Of a DNA stretch of 64,000 nucleotides, positions 24,567-32,925 are shown piece by piece. This DNA is from Paenibacillus contaminans. Lineage in GTDB: Bacteria; Bacillota; Bacilli; Paenibacillales; NBRC-103111. The notes below the pieces were generated by a model. The model did not search any database. It saw only the letters and a list, made by a program, of their open reading frames with translations, and was not told the origin of the DNA. Every line of letters begins with the position of its first letter. Within the stretch, counting starts at the first letter, position 1. The stretch lies in contig NZ_QMFB01000005.1 in the NCBI RefSeq assembly GCF_003285015.1, positions 1 through 64,000 of the forward strand, in the 5' to 3' direction. The position numbers and the translations under genes were made by a program.

Positions 24567-24794
24567 ATGAACCCGTTAAGCGATCAAGTTAAGGAAGAAC
24601 TTTTACATGCGCTGGAAGGCAAGCAATCCGGCTTTTTCGTTATTGAGGGCAAGCTCGTTTCCGTGGAAGTGGTAAACTTTGAGCCGATCGCGGAAGATGG
24701 ATCCGAAATGGACCTGGCTCAAGAAATTGAGGACTACCCCGAATTTGACCGATCCGACCGCATGTCGCTTCAAAGGCGGCCGATCGCGGTCTGA
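24567..24794 (+). CDS. Small acidic hypothetical protein
   Basis: 75 residues, starting MNPLSDQVKEELLHALEGKQ, acidic and soluble, with no recognised family. GAGGTG ends 6 nt before ATG 24567, and TATAAT at 24543-24548 is a good -10 box, although no clear -35 is seen. A bidirectional terminator follows at 24839. The promoter, ribosome binding site and terminator together support a real gene. Confidence 0.65.
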   Translation: MNPLSDQVKEELLHALEGKQSGFFVIEGKLVSVEVVNFEPIAEDGSEMDLAQEIEDYPEFDRSDRMSLQRRPIAV

Positions 24795-24838
24795 AATAAA
24801 AGGGATCCATATTTTTGCGAGATGGATCGTGCATAACC

Positions 24839-24872
24839 AAAAACCCGTAACCTCTAATGGTTACGGGTTTTT
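24839..24872. terminator. Bidirectional terminator
   Basis: AAAAACCCGTAACC pairs perfectly with GGTTACGGGTTTTT around a 6-nt loop. It separates the small acidic protein gene from the sugar permease operon. Confidence 0.93.
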
Positions 24873-24960
24873 AGCTTCGCGTCTGACAGAGATGAAGACG
24901 GGCAACTGCCGGAATCTGCCTGGCTTTGTTCTGTTGGATGCGGCATTCCTTACAGCATGT

Positions 24961-25845
24961 CTACCCTTTAAGCGACCCTACCGTCAATCCTCTCACGAAA
25001 TATCGCTGGAAGAAAGGGAATATAAACAGCATCGGGCCGCCGGCCAATACGGCCATAGCCATCCGCGCCGCGTTGCTTGGGAATTGGGTCAACGAAATCT
25101 GCTGCCCTTGCGTGAACTCCGAATTGCTCGTCAAAAACTCGATCGTATTCAAAATTCGGATCAACAGCAGCTGCAGCGGAACGAGATTCTGGTTATCGAT
25201 GAAAAGAAGCGCATTGAACCATTCATTCCAATACGCAAACGAGATAAACAAGCCAAGCGTCGCCAATGCCGGGGTCGATAACGGCAGCACCATCGTGAAA
25301 AAGATGCGAAGCTCTCTGGCACCGTCCATTTTGGCGGATTCAATAATCTCATGAGGCAGTTTGCTCAGAAAACCTTTCATGATCATAATATTGAACGGCG
25401 ACAGTAAACCAGGCAAGATAAGCGCCCATATTGTATCTTTCAAATGCAAATACTGCGTAATCAGAATATAGAAGGGAACAAGCCCGCCGCTGAACAGCAT
25501 CGTAAAAAACACATAAAACGTCGTAATCCGGTTATACCGGTAATCTCGCCTGGCGATCGTGTAAGCGGTCATGGAAGTAATCAGCAAGCTGCACAAGGTT
25601 CCGACGACTGTGATCAGCATCGTGATCCCGTATGCCTTCAACAAGATTACGGGGGATTGAAAAATATACTTGTACGCCTCCAAACTGAAACGCTCCGGTA
25701 TAAAGCTGTATCCGTTCCGGATCAGCGTTTGTTCGTCAGTGACGGAAATCGCCACGACCAGAAGAAACGGGAGTACCATGGCCACAGATACCAGTATAAA
25801 AAAACCGTTGATCACCATGCGGTGAAAGGCAAACTTCTTTTCCAT
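24961..25845 (-). CDS. Carbohydrate ABC transporter permease (LplC/YtcP-type)
   Basis: 294 residues with six membrane helices. The EAA loop that contacts the ATPase reads EIIESAKMDGARELRIFFTM. The opening FHRMVINGFFILVSVAMVLP and the ending FFQRYFVRGLTVGSLKG are typical of the LplC/YtcP group found with large lipoprotein binding proteins in Paenibacillus. It follows the LplB-type gene by 12 bp. No ATPase gene is present, so a shared MsmX-like ATPase elsewhere is expected. Confidence 0.92.
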   Translation of the reverse strand: MEKKFAFHRMVINGFFILVSVAMVLPFLLVVAISVTDEQTLIRNGYSFIPERFSLEAYKYIFQSPVILLKAYGITMLITVVGTLCSLLITSMTAYTIARRDYRYNRITTFYVFFTMLFSGGLVPFYILITQYLHLKDTIWALILPGLLSPFNIMIMKGFLSKLPHEIIESAKMDGARELRIFFTMVLPLSTPALATLGLFISFAYWNEWFNALLFIDNQNLVPLQLLLIRILNTIEFLTSNSEFTQGQQISLTQFPSNAARMAMAVLAGGPMLFIFPFFQRYFVRGLTVGSLKG

Positions 25846-25857
25846 ACGATCCGTCCC

Positions 25858-26772
25858 TTACCATAAAGAATTTTCGGCGTTTACTTTTTTCACGATCCCG
25901 TTCGCCAACAGCACGAGCAGAAACCCTACGACCGATTGGTACAGCCCGACTGCAGCCGACATGCTGATATTGCCGATCTCCCGCAGCGCCCGGTACGCGT
26001 ACGTATCGATAATGTCCGTCGTCGAGAAAATAAACCCGGAATTGTTCGGAATAAAATAATGCAGACCGAAATCCCCCCGGAACATACTGCCGATCGAAAG
26101 GATAAACAGAATAATAACAAGCGGCATCAGCAAAGGCAGCGTGATGGCGAACGTCATCTGCAGCTTCGATGCTCCATCCATCCGGGCCGCTTCATAATAT
26201 TCCGAATCGATGCCGAGAATACCGGCAAAATAAACGAGCGTCGAAAATCCGACGGCCTTCCATAAATGAGCCAGAATCAGAATGTACGGCCACGGGGCCG
26301 GATCCTGATACCAGCTGATGCCCGACCAGCCTAGCGAAATCAAAGTCCGGTTAATGAAACCGTCCGAATGATTGAGGAAGGCATAGACGATATAACCGAC
26401 CAGAACCCAGGAAAGAAAGTAGGGCAAAAACATGGAGGTTTGAAAAACCTTCAGCCATCTTTTTCGGACTTCGTTCAGCATAATGGCGAAGACTAGCGCA
26501 GCAAGCGTAGTCAGCGTCATATACGCCAGATTGTACAGCACCGTATTGCGGGTAATGCGCCAAGCGACATCGCTCGTAAATAAATACTCGAAGTTTTTGA
26601 ATCCGACCCACTCGCTGCCAAAAATCCCTTTATCGTTCCGAAAGTTTTTGAATGCGATTATAATTCCTATCATGGGCAAATAGGCGAAAATCAGCTTGTA
26701 GATCAAGCCCGGCATGGACAAAGCAAATAATTCGCCGTTCTTTTTGAAATACAGCCACTCTCGTTTCAGCAT
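25858..26772 (-). CDS. Carbohydrate ABC transporter permease (LplB-type)
   Basis: 304 residues with six membrane helices. The N-terminus (YFKKNGELFALSMPGLIYKL) and the EAA loop SEYYEAARMDGASKLQMTFA match LplB-type subunits that pair with LplC-type subunits. GGAGAGGAG precedes the ATG. The transcript starts from its own promoter at 26814-26868, which carries the TACAG operator shared with the binding-protein and GH88 genes. The transporter therefore appears to be part of the uronate-glycan locus, although the binding-protein gene is 19 kb away. Confidence 0.92.
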   Translation of the reverse strand: MLKREWLYFKKNGELFALSMPGLIYKLIFAYLPMIGIIIAFKNFRNDKGIFGSEWVGFKNFEYLFTSDVAWRITRNTVLYNLAYMTLTTLAALVFAIMLNEVRKRWLKVFQTSMFLPYFLSWVLVGYIVYAFLNHSDGFINRTLISLGWSGISWYQDPAPWPYILILAHLWKAVGFSTLVYFAGILGIDSEYYEAARMDGASKLQMTFAITLPLLMPLVIILFILSIGSMFRGDFGLHYFIPNNSGFIFSTTDIIDTYAYRALREIGNISMSAAVGLYQSVVGFLLVLLANGIVKKVNAENSLW

Positions 26773-26813
26773 GGTTCGACTCCTCTCCAGTTTCTTATCC
26801 GCTGCGTGGTCTT

Positions 26814-26868
26814 ATCATGCCGTAAACCTGCCCATTTGGGTACTGTACAAATTTTAATATCCTGTATT
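26814..26868 (-). promoter_or_regulatory. Bipartite TACAG operator and promoter of the permease genes
   Basis: Minus-strand reading: AATACAG (26862-26868), then TTGTACAGTACC with its TACAG at 26843-26847. The two TACAG cores are 19 bp apart. CATGAT, a -10-like box, lies at 26814-26819, with 23 bp between it and the proximal TACAG. The same layout precedes the solute-binding protein and GH88 genes. Confidence 0.72.
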
Positions 26869-26884
26869 CTAAGGCCTACGCCGC

Positions 26885-29179
26885 TTAATTCTTTAGTTCG
26901 ATCCCTTTTTTGATCCGGTATTCTTTGGGAGTCGTGCCGTATTTCCGCTTAAACAGACGGTAGAAGTAGCTTTCGTTGCCGAAGCCGACCCTTACCATAA
27001 TTTCGTTCACGTTCCAATCATGCTGCTCCAAATATAGTTTGGCTCGCTCAAGCCTGCGGTCGTTGATGGAATCGACGATCGTCATCGACTCGTACTCTTT
27101 GAATAACTGCCCCAAGTAAACATGCCTCATCTTCAGCAAATCGGCGATTTTCTGGACATTCAAATCCGGATCGTGAAATTGGGCATCGATGATCTCTTTG
27201 ATCGCCTCTACAATCAACCGGTTTCGGTCTTCCTTCTTGTGCTGGCGTTTTTCCGACAGTTCCCGTATGACGTCCATCAATACAGTGCGAATCTCTTCCA
27301 ACGTTTCCTTTTCGAAAATTCTCCGGCTAATGCTATGAAGATTAATCGCAATCGGGTTTAAACTATAATGATTGATTTCGCTTAACGTATGATTCAAGAT
27401 GACTACCATATGGAGCAGGGCTGAGAACATATTTTCAAACGTAAACCGCGAAACATGCTGCATCCATTTTTGAAGCGCTTCGTCGGTTTGGGCCAAATCG
27501 CCGCTTTTGATGCTTTCCGTAATGCGTTTCTCCAGTTCAGGAGGAATAGTAAACGATTCGTTCCGCTCGTTCTCCTCAACAATTTCGGGCATGATGACCG
27601 ATTGTTTGCCGAAAACGATGCGATAATTCGAATATCGCTGCGCTTGCTCGTAAAATTGCGTAATCTCCGTATAGCGATCGAATCTCTCACTGAGCGTTGC
27701 GGTGAACGTAATTTTATAATAGCTTTGCACAATTCCCTGAATCTGCTGAAAAGAAGCTTGCAGTTCGCCGAAGTCCAGCGGCTCGCCGCGGCTGATCAAT
27801 AACACGATATGATCGCTTCTCATATCTATCGCTTGGCACGCATAATCGGCTCTTAGCAATTCCTCGGCTATATTCGCAATGGCGGAATAAAATAAAGAAA
27901 TCGCGGCTCCCTCTTTGAGCGCGGCTATTTGATGGCCGTTATCTATTTTCACAACAGCCGCTGCGTAGAAGCCGTCACGTTTCAGATCAAGCTGATACTG
28001 CTCGATCATCGCGGAAAATTCGTCTTGCTTCAGCGCTTGGCTATCCGCGATCAAACTTCGCAGCCGATCGCTTTTGGCCATATATTGCTGCGATACCTGC
28101 CCGGTCTCGGCATCCTTCACCCGTTCGTTCAGCTGCGCGTATATATTGGACAGGAAGGAAAGCTCATCCCCTATCGCCGAGGACGGGTGCCTATGGTCCC
28201 GGTTCACCTGCTTGACCAAATTGTTAATCGGGCGATACAGCCGGTGGGAACTGTACCATACGAGCAGGACGGTCACGAGGGTTACCGCGATCGTCAAGAG
28301 CGAGGCCGTCAGGCGAAGCTCCCGGACGTTGTTCAATACTTCCTCGTAGGCTTGCAAGCTTATCATTTTCCAATCGTTGACTCCTCCGGACAAATAGGTA
28401 GTCATATAGGTTTTGCCCGCATGCGTATAGGTAAAATAATCGAGCGGACGTTCGGAATTCGCTATGTGCTGCAAAAGCTCGGTTTTTATCGTTTCTTGAT
28501 CCGGCAGCTGTTGATTCCGGATAAGCAGATTTCCTTCTTGATTAATGAGAAGAATGGCGTTATTTTGCCGTTCCGCCAATCGGTTAAGCGTGTTCAAATT
28601 ATTCAACAGCCATTCCGGCTTGATGTTCAGGAGCAGCAAACCGTTCGCAGACGCCCCGTCATACATGACAAAGGTTAATAATTGTTCCTCCTGCTTCGAG
28701 CCGTACCGGACCGGAAACAACTGCAGCTTGGGAAGCGCCTTCCCTTCGTTCAGCATCTGCCCCACTTGCTTAATCATCTGTTCGTTGTCCAAATTATGAT
28801 TGGTCGACGAGAAGAAACGGTCCTGCTTCCCGTTGTAGATCACGATGGAATGCAGGAACGGAGAAAAGGTGACCAATTGATTCAGCTTCTCCAGCTTGGT
28901 CAAGCTCTGTAGAAAGTCGCTTCCCGATTTCAAGGCAACCAGGTCGTTGTCGTAATAGACCGACATCGCCAACGTTTGGATAATGTTGTTCATATTTTCG
29001 ATATTGTAATTGATTTGGGTGAGCAGCTTGCGGTCGGAATCGGCCTGCATGGCCAATACTTTGGATTGCGAATTGTAGTAGAAAAGGATGGAGGAGCCGA
29101 CAAGCATCAGGACGACAAGCATGAAGCTTAGCAAAATTCTCAATAAATAGATGCGGGACCGCAACCATTGCATCATCAT
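26885..29179 (-). CDS. Membrane-bound AraC-type regulator with extracellular Cache-like sensor
   Basis: 764 residues. Membrane helix 1 (LLRILLSFMLVVLMLVGSS) and helix 2 near residue 290 (LLTIAVTLVTVLLVWYSSH) flank an extracellular sensor of about 250 residues. The C-terminal 100 residues hold two helix-turn-helix motifs, DLNVQKIADLLKMRHVYLGQ and NVNEIMVRVGFGNESYFYRL followed by FKRKYGTTPKEYR. This architecture is typical of regulators beside LplBC-type transporters in Paenibacillus, which sense an extracellular sugar or its binding protein. It is the best candidate to bind the TACAG sites. GAGG precedes the ATG. Confidence 0.9.
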   Translation of the reverse strand: MMMQWLRSRIYLLRILLSFMLVVLMLVGSSILFYYNSQSKVLAMQADSDRKLLTQINYNIENMNNIIQTLAMSVYYDNDLVALKSGSDFLQSLTKLEKLNQLVTFSPFLHSIVIYNGKQDRFFSSTNHNLDNEQMIKQVGQMLNEGKALPKLQLFPVRYGSKQEEQLLTFVMYDGASANGLLLLNIKPEWLLNNLNTLNRLAERQNNAILLINQEGNLLIRNQQLPDQETIKTELLQHIANSERPLDYFTYTHAGKTYMTTYLSGGVNDWKMISLQAYEEVLNNVRELRLTASLLTIAVTLVTVLLVWYSSHRLYRPINNLVKQVNRDHRHPSSAIGDELSFLSNIYAQLNERVKDAETGQVSQQYMAKSDRLRSLIADSQALKQDEFSAMIEQYQLDLKRDGFYAAAVVKIDNGHQIAALKEGAAISLFYSAIANIAEELLRADYACQAIDMRSDHIVLLISRGEPLDFGELQASFQQIQGIVQSYYKITFTATLSERFDRYTEITQFYEQAQRYSNYRIVFGKQSVIMPEIVEENERNESFTIPPELEKRITESIKSGDLAQTDEALQKWMQHVSRFTFENMFSALLHMVVILNHTLSEINHYSLNPIAINLHSISRRIFEKETLEEIRTVLMDVIRELSEKRQHKKEDRNRLIVEAIKEIIDAQFHDPDLNVQKIADLLKMRHVYLGQLFKEYESMTIVDSINDRRLERAKLYLEQHDWNVNEIMVRVGFGNESYFYRLFKRKYGTTPKEYRIKKGIELKN

Positions 29180-29420
29180 TCAGGCTACCTCATCTCGAGT
29201 TGGTTAGGGTATGCAAATTATATCGCGCCGTTCAGCCCCCAACAATAACTGATTCCAGCATAAACGTCCTGCAGGGAGATGTCTTGATCATTATTGATGC
29301 GTCCGTTATTTACGTCAAAAATCGGCAAGACGCGCCGTACAAGATTTTGCTAGACTCCGGGTATACACTCGAATGAGTGGCAGCAAAACGGTGAAACCAT
29401 GGATGCCGGGAGGATTTGAC

Positions 29421-31001
29421 ATGATCAAGGAAAAACATGCGGATGTCGCCGTTATCGGCGGCAGCCTTGGAGGCTGTGCGGCCGCGCTCGCGGCTGCAAG
29501 CATGGGAAGAACGATCATTATGACGGAAGAAACGGAATGGATCGGCGGCCAGCTGACCAGTCAGGGAGTGCCGCCGGACGAACACTCATGGATCGAAACG
29601 CATGGATGCACGCGCCGCTACCGTCAATTTCGGGAAGGCGTGCGGGATTATTATCGGAACCACTTCCCGCTTACGAAAGCGGCGCACGACAACCCGCTGC
29701 TGAATCCGGGCAACGGCAACGTCAGCCCGCTTTGCCACGAGCCGCGAACCGCGCTTGCCGTGCTGCTGCAGATGCTGGCCCCTTACATCCATAGCGGGCA
29801 GGTCGCTATCCTGACGCAGCATGTCCCGCTGCAAGCCGAAATGGCGGGCGACCGGATCGTTTCCGTCACCGCAAGAAGCTCCGCAACGGGGGACAACACC
29901 GTTATTGCCGCTTCTTGCTTTCTGGATGCCACCGAATGCGGCGACTTGCTTCCGCTTGCCGGCGCGGAATACGTCACCGGCTCCGAATCAAAGGCGGACA
30001 CGGGCGAACCTCACGCGATCGACGGTCCGGCACAGCCTCTTGATATGCAGGCGTTTACGTATTGTTTTGCCATGGATTACCGGGAAGGCGAGAACCATAC
30101 CATTTCCAGACCGGAAAGCTATTCCTTCTGGCGCGATTTTAAACCCTCCTTCTGGCCGGATCGTCTGTTAAGCTGGGCAGGCGTACGGCCCTCCACACTG
30201 GAGCCGGTTCGTTACAACCTGTTTCCCGGCGAGCCCGGACTGTCCTATTGGAAAGGGTTCTCCCTGTTCACCTACAGACGTCTGATCGATGCGAGCCTTT
30301 TCCGTCCCGGAACCTACGAGAGCGACATTTCGCTGGTCAACTGGCCGCAAAACGATTATTTCCTCGGGCCGATTATCGACGTGGACGACGAAACGCGAAA
30401 CCGCCATCTGAAAATGGCGAAGGAGCTTAGCTTGTCGCTCCTCTACTGGATGCAGACCGAGGCGCCGCGCCCCGACGGCAAAGCCGGCTATCCGGGCTTG
30501 CGTTTGCGCAAAGATGTGTTCGACACGGAAGACGGGCTTGCCAAATACCCGTATGTGCGGGAATCGCGAAGGATTCAGGCGGAATTTACCGTCCTGGAGC
30601 AGCACATCGCCAAGCATAGCCGGCCTGACGGCAAAGCGGCATCGTTCGCGGATTCGGTCGGCATCGGCTACTACCATATCGATCTGCATCCGAGCTCCGG
30701 CAACCGGTCGTATATCGATTTTGCCAGCTTGCCGTTTCAAATTCCGCTCGGCAGCCTGCTGCCTATTCGTTTGGAAAACTTGCTGCCGGCCTGCAAAAAT
30801 ATCGGAACCACGCATATTACGAACGGTGGTTACAGGCTTCATCCCGTTGAATGGAGTATCGGCGAAGCAGCCGGCTTGCTCGCCGTATTTAGTCTGGATC
30901 GGGACGTGTCCCCCCGCGAGGTGCGCAATCGGCAAGCGCTGCTGGAAGACTTTCAAGCCTTATTGGTCCGGCAAGGGATCGACTTGTCTTGGCCGTCGTG
31001 A
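29421..31001 (+). CDS. FAD-dependent oxidoreductase of the FAD_oxidored (xanthan lyase-associated) family
   Basis: 526 residues. VAVIGGSLGGCAAALAAASM is the FAD-binding GxGxxG region; EWIGGQLTSQGVPPDEHSWI, FLDATECGDLLPLAGAEYV and a long C-terminal part with NGGYRLHPVEWSIGEAAG match a family often found in glycan-degrading loci. The protein has no signal peptide, so it should act in the cytoplasm on imported sugars. GGGAGG precedes ATG 29421 by 7 nt. It is the only + strand gene of the locus, divergent from the Cache/AraC gene, and its 3' end overlaps the convergent AraC gene by 49 bp. Confidence 0.82.
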   Translation: MIKEKHADVAVIGGSLGGCAAALAAASMGRTIIMTEETEWIGGQLTSQGVPPDEHSWIETHGCTRRYRQFREGVRDYYRNHFPLTKAAHDNPLLNPGNGNVSPLCHEPRTALAVLLQMLAPYIHSGQVAILTQHVPLQAEMAGDRIVSVTARSSATGDNTVIAASCFLDATECGDLLPLAGAEYVTGSESKADTGEPHAIDGPAQPLDMQAFTYCFAMDYREGENHTISRPESYSFWRDFKPSFWPDRLLSWAGVRPSTLEPVRYNLFPGEPGLSYWKGFSLFTYRRLIDASLFRPGTYESDISLVNWPQNDYFLGPIIDVDDETRNRHLKMAKELSLSLLYWMQTEAPRPDGKAGYPGLRLRKDVFDTEDGLAKYPYVRESRRIQAEFTVLEQHIAKHSRPDGKAASFADSVGIGYYHIDLHPSSGNRSYIDFASLPFQIPLGSLLPIRLENLLPACKNIGTTHITNGGYRLHPVEWSIGEAAGLLAVFSLDRDVSPREVRNRQALLEDFQALLVRQGIDLSWPS

Positions 31002-31930
31002 CCGGTTCTCCTGAAATCGCTTGGAGACGTGCGAAGCACGCTTTTGAACACTCTGCTGAATTGCTGGGATGAACCGAAGCCGACCGCATAGGCGATATCC
31101 GTCATCGTCATGCCCGGCTCGTGCAGCAGCATCCGCTTGCTCTCAAGAACACGCTGCCGAAGGACGTATTGATACAGGGAAATCCCCTTGTTGCGCTTGA
31201 ACCGTCTTGTCAAATGCTCCGGGCTGAAATGGAACCGGTCGGCTATCTTTTGCAGCGTAAGATCTTCCTTCAGGTGGCCGTGAATGTATTGGCAGCAGGC
31301 TTCAATCGGGTCGAGTATGGCGGCCGGATCGAAGCCTTGGCCTGCCGGAGCGGTTATGCCAACCGGAGCGGATTCGCTGCCTGCTTGGAAGCTCCTCTCG
31401 ATGAGAACGAGCAGCTGAATGGCATGCGAAACGACCATTTGCTGCCAGCCGGCTTCATGTTGACGGTTCATTTCATCATATATGGATGTCAGGGAAGCTT
31501 GGATGGCATGCATCTTCTCCGGCGGCAGCGTCATCTGGCTGCACCCGGACACCGATAACCGCGGAAATTGGAGCAGAAGGGGCAGCCATTGCGGCATCGC
31601 CCTGCTCCGCCCCTCCCCATCGATACAAAGAGCCGCCCTTCGATAGCTGCAGCTCGGATCGACATAGATTTGATGAGGCAAGTGCCCGGGGACAAGCATC
31701 AATTGCCCGGGCATTTGCCTGTAAACCCTTGTACCTACGACATAATAGGCATCGCCTTCCAGCGACAAATTGATTTCGATTCCCCGCTGCGTATGCATGC
31801 TGCGGCTATGCGAACGCAGCGTATCGAGCTGCAGATGAACGGGGAACGTATCGAATCGTCTTTCCAGATAGGCATTCGCTACGGTCGATCCGCGACCGTT
31901 CATGATTTCCGGCATCATCCGCTCCGGCAT
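30953..31930 (-). CDS. AraC family transcriptional regulator
   Basis: About 325 residues. The N-terminal half is a cupin-like sensor (GQLMLVPGHLPHQIYVDPSC). The C-terminal half has the paired helix-turn-helix motifs LTLQKIADRFHFSPEHLTRR and MTMTDIAYAVGFGSSQQFSR followed by VFKSVLRTSPSDFRR. About 15 non-conserved residues follow the domain and are the part encoded in the overlap with the FAD gene. GGGAGAGGG suits ATG 31930. It is a second local regulator, beside a TIM-barrel sugar isomerase, and may respond to a cytoplasmic sugar. Confidence 0.88.
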   Translation of the reverse strand: MPERMMPEIMNGRGSTVANAYLERRFDTFPVHLQLDTLRSHSRSMHTQRGIEINLSLEGDAYYVVGTRVYRQMPGQLMLVPGHLPHQIYVDPSCSYRRAALCIDGEGRSRAMPQWLPLLLQFPRLSVSGCSQMTLPPEKMHAIQASLTSIYDEMNRQHEAGWQQMVVSHAIQLLVLIERSFQAGSESAPVGITAPAGQGFDPAAILDPIEACCQYIHGHLKEDLTLQKIADRFHFSPEHLTRRFKRNKGISLYQYVLRQRVLESKRMLLHEPGMTMTDIAYAVGFGSSQQFSRVFKSVLRTSPSDFRRTGHDGQDKSIPCRTNKA

Positions 31931-31962
31931 GCTCATCCCTCTCCCTCATCCTTCTATTCGAT

Positions 31963-32838
31963 TCAACGGGAAGCTTGCAAAAACCGTACCGCCTGGCGTA
32001 TATCCTCCTCCGGATTGTCCCCGCCTTCGCGTTCAATCGTCAAATACCCTTTGTAACCGATATCCGCCAATGCACGCAAGTATTCCGGAAACCGGACATG
32101 TCCCTCGCCGAGCGGCGTTTCCCGGTACACTTCGCGGGCTCTGACCATTTCACGGATCTTGCCCCCCTCCTGAAATTCATATCCGGGAGTCGTATAGATC
32201 TCGCGCGCGTCTACCGCCATATAACGAATACCGTCTTTGGCGTGCGTATGCACGATGTACGCCTTCAGCTCATGGACGCCGCGCACCGGATCGTCGCCGG
32301 TCACCATAATCAGGTTGGCGGGATCGTAATTGACGGCAATCCCTTTGCCGGCTATGCCGCTCAGAAAGCTTTTCAAGTGATACGCCGTTGTCGGGCCGGT
32401 TTCAATCGCCATATAGGCATCCATGCTTTCCGCAAAAAGACTGATCTCATTACAAGCTTCTGCCATCGCCGCATAAATTTCACTCTCGGGATCGTAAGGG
32501 ATCACCCCGATATGCGTAGTCACGATGTCCGTACCGAGCTCCTTGGCCAGTTCGATGACCCTTCGGGACAATTCCAGCTTTCCCGGGTTTGTCTCCCTGT
32601 GTCGGTACCCTTCCCCTCCAAGCCATACGCATAGTGCGGATATTTCCAGCCCGAGGGCCCCTATATCGCCGCGCAATTTGGCGCGGGCCGACGCCGTCAG
32701 GTTTTCCGGACTAAGCTCGCCGTCCCCGACGAAAAACTGCACGCCTGCTGCTCCCGCTTCTTTTGCTAGATGGAGTCCTTGCTGCAAGCCTACCCGGTAT
32801 CCGTCAATCAGAATGCCGATTTTGTTAGATGGTTTCAT
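31963..32838 (-). CDS. Sugar phosphate isomerase/epimerase-type TIM barrel
   Basis: 291 residues. AGAAGVQFFVGDGELSP, TDIVTTHIGVIPYD, YMAIETGPTTAYHL, GIAVNYDPANLIMVTGDDP and YIVHTHAKDGIRYM are successive barrel strands carrying the Glu, Asp and His metal ligands of the xylose isomerase-like (AP endonuclease 2) superfamily. GYLTIEREGGDNPEEDI closes the barrel with the last Glu. It likely isomerises or epimerises a sugar acid released by the lyases of the locus, but the exact substrate is not visible. Confidence 0.88.
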   Translation of the reverse strand: MKPSNKIGILIDGYRVGLQQGLHLAKEAGAAGVQFFVGDGELSPENLTASARAKLRGDIGALGLEISALCVWLGGEGYRHRETNPGKLELSRRVIELAKELGTDIVTTHIGVIPYDPESEIYAAMAEACNEISLFAESMDAYMAIETGPTTAYHLKSFLSGIAGKGIAVNYDPANLIMVTGDDPVRGVHELKAYIVHTHAKDGIRYMAVDAREIYTTPGYEFQEGGKIREMVRAREVYRETPLGEGHVRFPEYLRALADIGYKGYLTIEREGGDNPEEDIRQAVRFLQASR

Positions 32839-32874
32839 TTATATGCCGCTCCTCGAATGATAATGGGAAATCGG

Positions 32875-32913
32875 CGGAGGAGGGGACCTTCATCCTTACG
32901 TCCCCTCTCCTCC
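32875..32913 (-). terminator. Hairpin after the smaller secreted beta-helix gene
   Basis: GGAGGAGAGGGGAC pairs with GTCCCCTCCTCC on the minus strand. There is no clear T-run, so it could be a weak terminator or an mRNA 3'-stabilising stem between this gene and the TIM-barrel gene. Confidence 0.55.
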
Positions 32914-32925
32914 GAAAAGCTATTT

